Shown here piece by piece: positions 53,166-64,000 of a stretch of DNA of 64,000 nt. Every line of letters starts with the position of its first letter. Positions within the stretch are counted from its first letter, which is position 1. This DNA comes from Persicitalea jodogahamensis (GTDB taxonomy: Bacteria > Bacteroidota > Bacteroidia > Cytophagales > Spirosomataceae), in NCBI RefSeq assembly GCF_014651615.1, contig NZ_BMXF01000007.1, forward strand, positions 178,668 to 242,667, in the 5' to 3' direction. The notes under the pieces are model-generated. The model saw nothing but the letters and a program-made list of their open reading frames with translations, searched no databases and had not been told where the DNA came from. Position numbers and translations under genes: made by a program.

Positions 53166-54431
53166 ATGATCCTTATTGTCGACGACACCCAGGATAACCT
53201 CTACTCGCTCAGAACCCTCCTGCAGCTGAATTCCTATGACGTGGACACCGCCGCTTCCGGTGAGGAAGCTTTGTTGAAAATACTTAAGAAAGAGTACAGA
53301 CTGATCATCCTGGATGTCCAGATGCCGGGCATGGATGGCTTCGAAGTAGCCGAGACCATCACGGGGTACAGCAAAACCCGGGATATTCCCATCCTGTTCC
53401 TGTCGGCGGTCAATGTGGACAAGCGGTTCATCACCCGAGGGTACGCTTCGGGCGGGGTGGACTACATCACCAAGCCTTTCGACGCGGACCTGCTGCTGCT
53501 GAAAGTAAAGACCTTCTGCCGCCTGTACGACCAGACCCGGCAACTCCAGAATATTCAAATGGTCCTACGGGACGAAATAGAAAACCGGAAACAAGCCCAG
53601 GGGGCTCTCGAAGACCTGAATGCGCGGCTGGAAGATCATGTGGAGGAGCGGACCCGGGAGTTGCGGCTGGCCAACGGCGAGCTTGAAGTCCGCAATACCG
53701 AGCTGGCCCAGTTCGCCTCCCTGGCCTCGCACGATCTGCAGGAACCGCTGCGCAAGATCATCACCTTCGGGCAGCTGCTGGAATCGAAGTACCTCGCCAA
53801 CCAGAAAGAAGCCACTGAGCTTTCACAGAAGATCAACGCCTCCGCCGAAAGGATGCGCAAGCTGATCAACGATCTGCTGAATTATTCCAGGCTGTCGGCC
53901 CTTTCGCTTTTCGAACCCGTCGATCTGAACGAGTTGCTGCAGGACACCCTGCAGAACCTGGAAATCGCCATTTCGGAAAAGAATGCGGTGATCAGGGCCG
54001 AACCCCTGCCCCCCATAGAGGCCATACCCGGCCAGATGCGCCAGGTGTTCCAGAATCTCATCGGCAATGCCCTGAAATTTTCGCAGAAGGGTATTCCGCC
54101 GCTGGTCACCATCCGGGGCGGCTACATCGCCGAGGGCGACCTGGCTGCCCCCTGGACCACGCAGGGGGACTACATCCGGATCTGCATCGCGGACCGGGGC
54201 ATCGGGTTCGATGAAATCTACCTCGGCAAGATTTTCGCCATTTTCCAGCGGTTGCATACCCAGCGTGAGTACGAAGGCACAGGTATCGGGCTGGCGATCG
54301 TCAAGAAAATTGTGGATAAGCACAAAGGCCTGATCAGCGCCAAAAGCAAGCCCTATGAAGGTACCACGTTCAGTATCGTACTTCCCATCCGGCAGTCGCA
54401 ACCTTTAATTCCAGACGAAACACCCGCTTAA
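53166..54431 (+). CDS. Response-regulator/histidine-kinase fusion (REC-coiled coil-HisKA-HATPase)
   Basis: The 421-residue soluble product starts with a REC domain (1-118; acidic VDD at 5-7, phospho-acceptor Asp in LIILDVQMPGMDGFE, Lys in YITKPF). A coiled coil (about 130-175) leads into a kinase core: H-box in ASLASHDLQEPLRKII, N-box in FQNLIGNALKFSQKG, and G-boxes in CIADRGIGFDEIY and GTGIGLAIVKKIVDKHKG. It is the first gene of a tightly packed operon (12 bp to the next gene). A REC at the N terminus suggests that phosphorylation by another kinase, possibly the hybrid kinase downstream, controls its activity. Confidence 0.93.
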   Translation: MILIVDDTQDNLYSLRTLLQLNSYDVDTAASGEEALLKILKKEYRLIILDVQMPGMDGFEVAETITGYSKTRDIPILFLSAVNVDKRFITRGYASGGVDYITKPFDADLLLLKVKTFCRLYDQTRQLQNIQMVLRDEIENRKQAQGALEDLNARLEDHVEERTRELRLANGELEVRNTELAQFASLASHDLQEPLRKIITFGQLLESKYLANQKEATELSQKINASAERMRKLINDLLNYSRLSALSLFEPVDLNELLQDTLQNLEIAISEKNAVIRAEPLPPIEAIPGQMRQVFQNLIGNALKFSQKGIPPLVTIRGGYIAEGDLAAPWTTQGDYIRICIADRGIGFDEIYLGKIFAIFQRLHTQREYEGTGIGLAIVKKIVDKHKGLISAKSKPYEGTTFSIVLPIRQSQPLIPDETPA

Positions 54432-54443
54432 TTACCCTCCCCC

Positions 54444-58025
<3,582 letters not shown>

Positions 58026-58036
58026 ACTAACCCGCT

Positions 58037-58435
58037 ATGAAGAAGTCCATCCTAATCGTCGACGACGACCCCCGAAACATTTTCGCCCTGTCGGCCATGC
58101 TGAAGGCCCGGGGGTTTGCCGTTCTGTCGGCTACGGGAATGAAGGAAGCTTACACGGTTCTGCAGCAGCAGGAAACGGTCGACGTCATTCTGATGGACAT
58201 GATGATGCCCGACATGGACGGATACGAGGCGATTCCCCGGCTGAAACAGGACGCCCGCTACAAACATATTCCGCTGATAGCCGTTACAGCACAAGCGATG
58301 GCCGGCGATCGGGAGAAATGCCTGGCTGCCGGAGCCGACGCCTACCATTCGAAGCCCATCGACATCGATGCGCTGCTCGAATTGCTGAAATCCCCACCAA
58401 TAAATCAGATACGGAATACGAATGATACAGGATGA
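58037..58435 (+). CDS. Single-domain response regulator
   Basis: The 132-residue product is one REC domain: acidic DDD at 9-11, phospho-acceptor in VILMDMMMPDMDGYE, Thr in AVTAQAMAGDREK, and the conserved Lys in YHSKPIDID. It is very similar to the last REC domain of the upstream hybrid kinase (both have RNIFALS/RNIFSLS and MDMMMPxMDGYE), suggesting duplication. No output domain. Its 3' end overlaps cheR by 14 bp. Confidence 0.95.
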   Translation: MKKSILIVDDDPRNIFALSAMLKARGFAVLSATGMKEAYTVLQQQETVDVILMDMMMPDMDGYEAIPRLKQDARYKHIPLIAVTAQAMAGDREKCLAAGADAYHSKPIDIDALLELLKSPPINQIRNTNDTG

Positions 58436-59234
58436 GGATCTGAATCTTTTGTTAAGCGAACTTTCGCACCGGTACGGGTACGACTTCACCAACTACGCCC
58501 GGGCCTCGTTGAAACGCCGCGTGAACCGGTTGCTGGCGGTGGACCGTTTCGCGAGTTTTGCCGAGTTGCTCTATAAAGTAAAGAATGATCCCGACTACCT
58601 GCCGCACGTTGTGGAGCAGCTGACGGTGAACGTGACCGAAATGTTCCGGGACCCCAGCCTGTTCAGGACCCTGCGCGAGCAGGTGCTGCCCGTGCTGGCC
58701 ACCCACCCGCTGATCCGCGTCTGGCACGCGGGCTGTTCCACGGGGGAGGAGGTGTACTCGCTGGCCATTATGCTCGAGGAGGCCAACCTGCTGCACAAGT
58801 CCCTGCTCTACGCCACGGATATCAACCCTACGGTCATCGAGAACATCAGGAGAGGCATGTTTCCCATCGGCAACATCAGGCAGTACACCGAGAACTACCT
58901 GCAGTCGGGGGGGAGGAAAGACTTTTCCTCGTATTACCAGGCCCAGTACGAGTGGGCCAAGTTTGACGAAAGGCTGCGCGCCAATACGATCGTGGCGACG
59001 CACAATCTGGTTTCGGACCGTTCATTCAATGAATTCCAGTTGATTCTGTGCCGCAACGTGCTCATTTATTTCGATAAGGAGTTACAGGACAAAGCCCTGA
59101 CCCTGTTTGACAACAGCCTGGAAAAGCTGGGGTTTCTGGTACTGGGTTCCAAGGAAAACCTCCGTTTCTCTCCCATTGCCGCCAGCTACACACAACTCGA
59201 AAACAAAGAAAAAGTATGGCGGAAAATGCGCTAA
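58422..59234 (+). CDS. cheR: CheR-type protein-glutamate methyltransferase
   Basis: The 270-residue product has a CheR N-terminal helical domain (1-75) and a SAM-binding domain with TVNVTEMFRDPSLF, the glycine motif VWHAGCSTGEEVYSLAI, YATDINPTVIENI and FQLILCRNVLIYFDK. CheR methylates receptor glutamates with SAM. No chemoreceptor or CheA is nearby, so the substrate may be the coiled-coil region of the hybrid kinase. It overlaps the genes on both sides, indicating a single operon. Confidence 0.95.
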   Translation: MIQDEDLNLLLSELSHRYGYDFTNYARASLKRRVNRLLAVDRFASFAELLYKVKNDPDYLPHVVEQLTVNVTEMFRDPSLFRTLREQVLPVLATHPLIRVWHAGCSTGEEVYSLAIMLEEANLLHKSLLYATDINPTVIENIRRGMFPIGNIRQYTENYLQSGGRKDFSSYYQAQYEWAKFDERLRANTIVATHNLVSDRSFNEFQLILCRNVLIYFDKELQDKALTLFDNSLEKLGFLVLGSKENLRFSPIAASYTQLENKEKVWRKMR

Positions 59235-59803
59235 ATCAGCTAAGGTACCTCGTGATCGGCGGATCGGCCGGTAGCCTGGAAGTAATTCTGGATTTGGTGA
59301 CCCACCTACCTGCTCTCCCGCATGCGGTGGTAATCCTGGTGGTGCATCGCAAAAAAGACAACGATTCCATTCTGGTGGACCTTCTCTCTTATCGTACCAA
59401 GCTGCCCGTCAGGGAAGTTGAGGACAAAGAGACCATCAGCCCCGACACCATCTACCTGGCCCCCCCCGACTACCACCTGCTCATCGAGCGGGCGGATCTT
59501 TTCTCGCTCGACATTTCCGAAAAAGTCCATTTCAGCCGCCCCAGCATCGACGTCACCTTCGAGTCGGTCGCCGAAGCTTTCGGTGACCGGGTGATCGGCA
59601 TCCTGCTCTCCGGGGCCAATGCCGATGGCGCGGTCGGAATGGCCAAGATCCGGAAAGCCGGTGGCTACACCATCGTGCAGGACCCCGCCACGGCCGATGT
59701 TGGCTACATGCCGCAGCAGGCCCTGGACCTGACTCCGGTCGACAGCATTCTGCCCGCGGCGGAGATACCCGGGCTTTTAGAAAAGCTGCTGAGAATCCAG
59801 TAA
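59216..59803 (+). CDS. cheB: CheB-type methylesterase without receiver domain
   Basis: The 195-residue product is only the catalytic CheB domain: nucleophile Ser in LVIGGSAGSLEVI, His in ILVVHRKKDND, Asp in LSGANADGAVGMAKI, and ending with YMPQQALDLTPVD. Classical CheB has an N-terminal REC domain, absent here; the lone receiver two genes upstream could serve this purpose. It overlaps cheR by 19 bp. With CheR it forms a methylation/demethylation pair attached to kinases rather than to a flagellar system. Confidence 0.95.
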   Translation: MAENALNQLRYLVIGGSAGSLEVILDLVTHLPALPHAVVILVVHRKKDNDSILVDLLSYRTKLPVREVEDKETISPDTIYLAPPDYHLLIERADLFSLDISEKVHFSRPSIDVTFESVAEAFGDRVIGILLSGANADGAVGMAKIRKAGGYTIVQDPATADVGYMPQQALDLTPVDSILPAAEIPGLLEKLLRIQ

Positions 59804-60099
59804 CACCGGACGCACCGGCCACCGGACCAGCCCAGGAAAATTGCCCTCACCCCATTGGGTGTTCTCGTAAGTTTGGTGATAATTGGGGTGCATCAAAAAG
59901 TCTAGGGGGGGCATGCCGCCTCCTGTGATCTATCAAAATCCTTTACTAATGTGAGCGGCCTGAAATCGGGGTAGGGCTTTCGAAAAGCCTAGGGTTCTTT
60001 TTGTAAATGGACCGCAGTCGCGGACGGTAAAGATTTTCAAGGGCTTCTGTGAGATGGTCCGGTTTATCGGGACACTTCTACATCTCCAGAACTTTTGCC
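59804..60099. other. Intergenic, no supported gene
   Basis: A CACCGG-rich stretch (59804-59825) follows cheB; I see no clear terminator or gene. Confidence 0.4.
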
Positions 60100-60216
60100 T
60101 TACAGCCCCAGCTTCATGGCGGCGTTGTGCCGAACGACTTGCTGCACGCGGGTGTAGCGATCAATCATCGTGCGGGTGCGGTGCTTGGTCTGCTGCATGA
60201 TCTGCGAGTCGTCTGT
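60100..60216 (-). pseudogene. C-terminal fragment of a tyrosine recombinase/integrase
   Basis: The last 35-38 codons of a leftward frame read DSQIMQQTKHRTRTMIDRYT, then RVQQVVRHNAAMKLGL and stop. This is the C-terminal end of phage-integrase-type tyrosine recombinases, with the nucleophile Tyr in DRYTR. Upstream of about 60216 the composition becomes AT-rich and unrelated, so the rest of the gene is gone. Confidence 0.65.
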
Positions 60217-60582
60217 GAATGAAAAAAGAATGAGGATTTTTCTCATGAGGCCTGTGGAGGAGAATTTGCCATCCGGGTTTAGCAATCGAATACCATTCGT
60301 CGATTGGGACAGTATCACGATTGGTCCGGATTTCAGAGCTGTTTGGTTTATTGCCCCAATTCTCCTTGAAAACATAGATCCGGGTTGATTTTCCCGACCT
60401 CGAAACAATAGCCCTTTTATCTGCCCTTGGCTTTTTTTACCCTCACCTCTTTGGCTTCAACATATAAGGGGAATCCTCCCGTAGATTGCAATCTATGGAC
60501 TGGGGGGGCCTTATGGGGAAGAAGGGCATAGGTTCCTTCAAATAGGTCTTCCATAAAATTCATGGGGAGAATGTGAATAGGA
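60217..60582. other. Intergenic, no supported gene; 14-bp palindrome
   Basis: The only notable structure is the perfect palindrome TAGATTGCAATCTA at 60482-60495. Confidence 0.4.
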
Positions 60583-61152
60583 TCAAAACAAAATAGTCTG
60601 CATCGCCTTGCGGTAGCGCTTCACGCTGGACATGCTGATGCCCGTCAGGCTGACGATCTCGGCGACCGACAGGCCCTTCTCTACGGCTTTCCTGACCTTG
60701 GAGTAGTTTTCCCGGTTCACGCCTGATGGCCGGCCGATATGTTTCCCCCTGGCTTTGGCCAGCAGCTGGCCAGCGCGGGTCTTCTCCAGGATCATCTCCC
60801 GATCGTATTCGGCCAGGGCGGCGAAGATGCCGATGACCAACTTGCCCGATGGGGTGGCCGAGTCGATGCCCAGATCCAGGGCTTTGAAGATGATGCCCCG
60901 CTCGGAGAAGCTGCCGATCAGGCTGATCAGGTGGTCGCGGCTGCGGCCCAGGCGTGAGAAGCGCGAAACGACTACTGTGTCACCGGGCCGTAGAAGCAAG
61001 AGCATTTCATCGAGCGCCGGGCGCTGCACCGACAGGCCTGAGATCTTCTCCTGGAAGATGCGGTCACAGCCGAATTTCTGCAAGGCGTCGATCTGGGTGT
61101 GGGTGTTCTGATCGGCGGTGGAGACGCGGGCGTAGCCAAAGGTCTGGTTCAT
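60583..61152 (-). CDS. Serine recombinase (resolvase/invertase family), intact
   Basis: The 189-residue product has all resolvase parts: GYARVSTADQNTHTQIDALQ with the catalytic Ser at about 10, IFQEKISGLSVQRPALDEML, the DTVVVSRFSRLGRSRDHLIS block with active-site Arg residues, E-helix (FAALAEYDREMILEKTRAGQ), GRPSGVNREN and a C-terminal helix-turn-helix (LSVAEIVSLTGISMSSVKRY). It may resolve plasmid multimers or belong to a lost transposon. A cluster of inverted motifs directly upstream (61164-61220) may be its recombination site. It is the only undamaged serine recombinase in the window. Confidence 0.92.
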   Translation of the reverse strand: MNQTFGYARVSTADQNTHTQIDALQKFGCDRIFQEKISGLSVQRPALDEMLLLLRPGDTVVVSRFSRLGRSRDHLISLIGSFSERGIIFKALDLGIDSATPSGKLVIGIFAALAEYDREMILEKTRAGQLLAKARGKHIGRPSGVNRENYSKVRKAVEKGLSVAEIVSLTGISMSSVKRYRKAMQTILF

Positions 61153-61163
61153 TAGGGCTCATT

Positions 61164-61220
61164 AAGTAGGGGTCATAAAGGTACCGATTCTTTTCGGAGT
61201 GACCCTACTTGCTGACCCCT
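61164..61220. repeat. Inverted-repeat cluster before the resolvase (res site or Tn3-type end)
   Basis: AAGTAGGGGTCA (61164-61175) is inverted as TGACCCTACTT (61200-61210, one base missing), and TGACCCCT follows at 61213-61220. Read leftward, the outer edge starts GGGGTCAGCAAGTAGGGTCA, a Tn3-like terminal-repeat beginning. No matching far end was found. Confidence 0.5.
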
Positions 61221-61359
61221 ATTTTGAAGAAGAATTCAGGAAGCGCCCCGATCTACTGCCACGGTTCAGCAAGGTATGACTTTCTGGACTTTAAAACGAC
61301 TAAGCCAGTCTATCCCTGCCATATCTCGCCAGGTTGACCAAGTGACGGATTTTGTATGA

Positions 61360-61532
61360 AACGGCAAAACTACCCAAAGCAAAGCGATGGCCATGGTCTT
61401 CTCCTTGGCCGCTGAGATCGAGCGCACCGGCGCCCGGAGGGACTTGATTGCTCAACGAACCCCCGCCAAGCTTTCGCGGTGAAGAAAGCTGCCGGAGTGA
61501 AGGTAGGTCGTCCAAAGGGGGCGGGGGCTTCG
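61360..61532 (+). pseudogene. Internal fragment of a second serine recombinase
   Basis: The frame reads QSKAMAMVFSLAAEIER, closely matching the Tn3 resolvase region QSKVMAMVFSMAAEIER of this window. After ER comes an in-frame 15-bp insertion (TGAR-type residues), then RDLIAQRT, a one-base C-run expansion that shifts frame, and AFAVKKAAGVKVGRPKGAGA. Neither the catalytic N terminus nor the C-terminal helix-turn-helix is present. Confidence 0.75.
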
Positions 61533-61844
61533 TGCGGCTTGTATTCCATAATGAAATTGTCGTAAAACTGATCGAGGTCGGGCGAGGCGGCTTTCTGGGC
61601 CTCGGCTAGGTCGGCACGAGGTGGGCTTATGAGGTCCCTGGCCGCTTTCGCGGGCTCAGGCAATTTCCCAAAGGCCCGTATGTTCCACAATTTCATCGAT
61701 CGTCCAGCGGTCCGGTGCTTCGCGGAAGTTCCATTGGGCGTCGGTCAGGTTTTCGACCTCGCGGGTCAGCTCGGTGCAGGTTCTCGACATCTTATCGTGG
61801 ATGTTCGGGAAAATCCTAGGGGATGGGATAGTCAGGGAATCCAA
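61533..61844 (-). pseudogene. DinB-like protein remnant
   Basis: From ATG at 61842-61844 the frame includes LTREVENLTDAQWNFREAPD, then RWTIDEIVEHTGLWEIA before stopping; the QWNFREAPDRWTIDEIVEH block is typical of the DinB/YfiT four-helix metal-binding superfamily. A neighbouring frame continues with ASPDLDQFYDNFIMEYKPHEA, so a frameshift split the gene, and the rest is replaced by the resolvase fragment on the other strand. Confidence 0.55.
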
Positions 61845-62109
61845 CTATTCACGTATCTGATGAAATCAGATTCTGCCGTGCCGTACCATGCCCGGCAGCA
61901 CACCGTGACGGACAGCAGCGTATTTTAACAGTTCTCCGGCCTATCAAATTTCCCCACGGTTCTAGTATGCACATTGTTGCTACTGCTTTGACTATAGGCC
62001 CCGATACTGTTCGGCAAAGACGAAATCCTCAAGCAAGCTGATGAGATGCCAGGTGCCCTGTCTGAGAGGTCGTACACATCAGTCCTTCTCTGTGTCTAAA
62101 AGTAATCTA
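61845..62109. other. Intergenic, no supported gene
   Basis: No gene or clear signal seen before the operator-like inverted repeat at 62110. Confidence 0.4.
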
Positions 62110-62148
62110 ATCGAAATTATAACGCCATAATATCGTTATAATTTCGAT
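62110..62148. promoter_or_regulatory. 15-bp inverted repeat (operator-like) before the zinc-finger gene
   Basis: ATCGAAATTATAACG (62110-62124) is perfectly inverted as CGTTATAATTTCGAT (62134-62148) with a 9-bp spacer, 39 bp before the ATG at 62188. The surrounding DNA is much richer in A and T than the rest of the window. Confidence 0.65.
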
Positions 62149-62187
62149 ATTAGTTGCTATATTTACTTCTTCACTAAATCTACCTCT

Positions 62188-62541
62188 ATGCCTACTCTTG
62201 ACAAATCTGAATTTAAGCGCAATGCCAAGGTGTTTGAAAAAACATGCAATTGGTGTGGAACAACCTATTATGCCAGCAGATCAACAGCTAAGTATTGCTC
62301 ATCTACATGCCGAGGTTACTACAACCAGGCTAAAAATGCCGAGCAGATCGTGCCTTATGACGAAACCGAAAAGATGATTTCCGCTCTGCTTTCTGAAAAT
62401 GCTTTCCTCAAAGGCCAGATTCAACGATATGTTGCCGAAAACCAGGGGTTACGGAATTTCATAGAGGAGAACAAAATAAAACTATCCCATCCCTCGCATA
62501 TCGAGGATCTGGGTAAACAGCAACCTTCTTCGCCCGTGTGA
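62188..62541 (+). CDS. Small zinc-finger plus coiled-coil protein
   Basis: The 117-residue product has a four-cysteine finger at about 20-42 (CNWCGTTYYASRSTAKYCSSTC: C-x2-C, 13 residues, C-x3-C) in a basic context, then a coiled-coil segment (about 58-95, ISALLSENAFLKGQIQRYVA) and a polar tail. The finger followed by a heptad region suggests a dimeric DNA- or RNA-binding regulator. It converges on the Rep gene and sits behind a strong palindrome, so a plasmid-maintenance or copy-control role is possible but not shown. Its composition is more AT-rich than the catabolic genes. Confidence 0.7.
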   Translation: MPTLDKSEFKRNAKVFEKTCNWCGTTYYASRSTAKYCSSTCRGYYNQAKNAEQIVPYDETEKMISALLSENAFLKGQIQRYVAENQGLRNFIEENKIKLSHPSHIEDLGKQQPSSPV

Positions 62542-62642
62542 ATACAATACTGACCGCTTTAGGCATTTTCGTATTAACAGCTATAAAAAACTGTGACCCA
62601 TTTGGCAAAAACTATCTTTGACAAGAAATAGATGCTAAAATA

Positions 62643-64000
62643 TCAAGATGACAACTCGTTTTCAAGTTGCCTTATGCTTTCGTTAATTTCTTTAGTGGTG
62701 ACGAACGAATCTGGATACACTTGTTTGGCAATATCAACCATAATACCGGAGAGTGCTGGATTAGCCAAATTTTGATGAAGGCTGAGGCTATCGTTAAAAT
62801 AGGTTCCGAACAAACCTTGCTTTAATTTTCCTACTATCGTGGCAAGTGCATCCTCCTTATCCTCAACCAATTTAAGGAAAATGCGTAACGACAGTTCGTG
62901 TGCTTCACTCTTAAGAACATCTAATGCTAGATGCCGATCATTGACCTTCACTGCTTCCAAATCTGATATTTTCTTTTTTTTATGCTCCTTGTCCCAATCA
63001 AGCTGTTCGGAATCTATCAAATTATCAGTGGCGACCATTTTTTGAAGGTAGGCTCCCGGATTTCTCACTTTGCCTTTTTTTATCTGCCGCAAGGCATAGA
63101 CCACACCTTTCTGGATTTGTTCAATCGGATACTGGTCGACCCACTTCTGGATAGTTTCCGCTGCCGCATATTTTCGAACCGAGACGAGAAGGTCTGCCAC
63201 AGTTCCATCTAAGTGCGAAGCGTTATCATCCACAGGTTCGAAATCGTCATACTCCAATGATCCCAAAACTGCTTCGGAGCCCCCTACCCTTTTTTCCATA
63301 TGACTTTTTGGGGATGATTTCGACACCTTTAACGGGGAGATGATTTCTGTTGAGATTTTACCCTCCAAGTGAAAAATTACGGATTGAACGGCTCTGCCTG
63401 ATTTGATCTCCTCAATCTTAGCTATCTTCAAATCTGTATACTTATCGAGATCCTTTATGCCTTTTTTAATCACTTTTTGCTTGAAATTGCCATAAAGGGG
63501 GTATTCATGTTCCTCTAAGGCGAGTATTTCCTTTAACCTGTCGATGGTATAGCTGACTTTTTTGTTGCCAAGATTGAATTGGTGCTTTAGTACGATGTAA
63601 AGTTTCAGAGAATGAGGGCTTTGAAGGTTCGCCACATTCCTTACATCAATGGTCAAGTACTCCCGTTTAAGTTGCAAAAGATATGGCTTTAGCTTTGGGT
63701 TAAACTTCACCCGGATTCGATTCTGCTCGGCTTCGTCTATGGGTTCGCTCGTTTCGTCGAGTAAGTGGATGGTCACCTTGTAATCCTTACCGTCGTCCTT
63801 CCTCTCCACCAAGACAAAACTCTTGTTAAATAGTCGGGCTGCGGCATCGCGGATGGCATGGTAATACCTGCCGTCATCCCCCAGCGAGAACAGCTTTATA
63901 ATGTCCTTCGTTTTTAATTCATATTCCGCGAAATCTTGATCCTCTGGCAAAACCATAGTCAGCATGGTCATGAACACCCTCAATTCATGGATGTCCATTT
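62643..64000 (-). CDS. Rep_3/RepB-type plasmid replication initiator (start probably beyond window)
   Basis: At least 451 residues are visible. The N-terminal winged helix shows HELRVFMTMLTMVLPEDQDF, then AIRDAAARLFNKSFVLV and VKFNPKLKPYLLQLKREYLT, and the second winged helix LKLYIVLKHQFNLG, TIDRLKEILALEEHEYPLYG, NFKQKVIKKGIKDLDKYTDL. This double winged-helix is the Rep_3 initiator pattern of iteron plasmids. A C-terminal extension of about 200 residues (from about 240) is longer than usual. The ATG at 63996-63998 may be internal, since family members have 30-50 more residues before this point. It is the main evidence that the window is plasmid DNA. Confidence 0.85.
   Translation of the reverse strand, partial: MDIHELRVFMTMLTMVLPEDQDFAEYELKTKDIIKLFSLGDDGRYYHAIRDAAARLFNKSFVLVERKDDGKDYKVTIHLLDETSEPIDEAEQNRIRVKFNPKLKPYLLQLKREYLTIDVRNVANLQSPHSLKLYIVLKHQFNLGNKKVSYTIDRLKEILALEEHEYPLYGNFKQKVIKKGIKDLDKYTDLKIAKIEEIKSGRAVQSVIFHLEGKISTEIISPLKVSKSSPKSHMEKRVGGSEAVLGSLEYDDFEPVDDNASHLDGTVADLLVSVRKYAAAETIQKWVDQYPIEQIQKGVVYALRQIKKGKVRNPGAYLQKMVATDNLIDSEQLDWDKEHKKKKISDLEAVKVNDRHLALDVLKSEAHELSLRIFLKLVEDKEDALATIVGKLKQGLFGTYFNDSLSLHQNLANPALSGIMVDIAKQVYPDSFVTTKEINESIRQLENELSS

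Noticed and set aside
60482..60495. TAGATTGCAATCTA palindrome as a functional operator
   Set aside because: It stands alone, far from any start codon, and a 14-bp palindrome can arise by chance in this length.

Overview
The window looks like part of a large plasmid, or plasmid-derived replicon, from a member of the Bacteroidota, most likely order Cytophagales (Spirosomaceae-like). The signs are three SusC/SusD outer-membrane pairs, an ECF sigma/FecR pair feeding a TonB transducer, Bacteroidota-type promoters (-33 TTG, -7 TAnnTTTG), a Rep_3/RepB-type initiator at the right edge, a DUF932 plasmid-type protein, a Tn3-family transposon and several serine-recombinase genes or remnants. The taxon and the plasmid status are inferences from gene content; no database was searched.

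Layout. (1) 1-6.2 kb: housekeeping and stress-type accessory genes (Rnk/GreA-GreB-type factor, output-less MCP-type sensor, DUF932, TerB-like, META lipoprotein, TMEM175-type K+ channel, MscS channel, cupin). (2) 6.2-24.5 kb: a coherent sialoglycan locus. One long leftward unit runs SusC, SusD, NanM mutarotase fused to a sodium:solute symporter, GH20, sialate O-acetylesterase, NanA lyase, GH20. A rightward unit carries a GntR/FadR-type regulator, a GH33 sialidase and an AGE epimerase. The divergent promoter region has two related palindromes, one on the -7 box of susC and one just after the regulator's own promoter. (3) 24.6-28.5 kb: a Tn3-family transposon with 36-bp inverted repeats whose resolvase and transposase genes are both mutated. 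(4) 28.7-30.8 kb: small genes and decayed DNA. (5) 31-51.5 kb: a second polysaccharide locus, apparently for a sulfated glycan: two SusCD pairs, two sulfatases, an exported carbon-nitrogen hydrolase, an M23/PKD protein, a DUF4185-like protein and an unknown exported protein, with an ECF sigma/FecR/STN-SusC circuit. An almost identical 30-bp promoter-like element precedes both the sigma gene and the second SusCD pair. (6) 53.2-59.8 kb: one rightward signalling operon: REC-kinase, CHASE3-HAMP-GAF hybrid kinase with three REC domains, single REC, CheR, CheB. (7) 60-64 kb: plasmid-maintenance end with recombinase remnants, an intact resolvase, a DinB-like remnant, a zinc-finger/coiled-coil protein behind a palindromic operator, and the Rep protein, cut by the window edge.

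How it works together (inference). SusCD imports sialylated glycan pieces. Sialidase, esterase and the two hexosaminidases trim them. NanM and the symporter domain bring in free sialic acid, NanA splits it to ManNAc and pyruvate, and the epimerase converts ManNAc to GlcNAc. The second locus would desulfate and dismantle another glycan under cell-surface (transducer/FecR/sigma) control. A striking non-coding theme is short 7- or 8-bp tandem arrays that abut stop codons and recur in inverted form before the next start codon, mainly in and around the sialic-acid locus.
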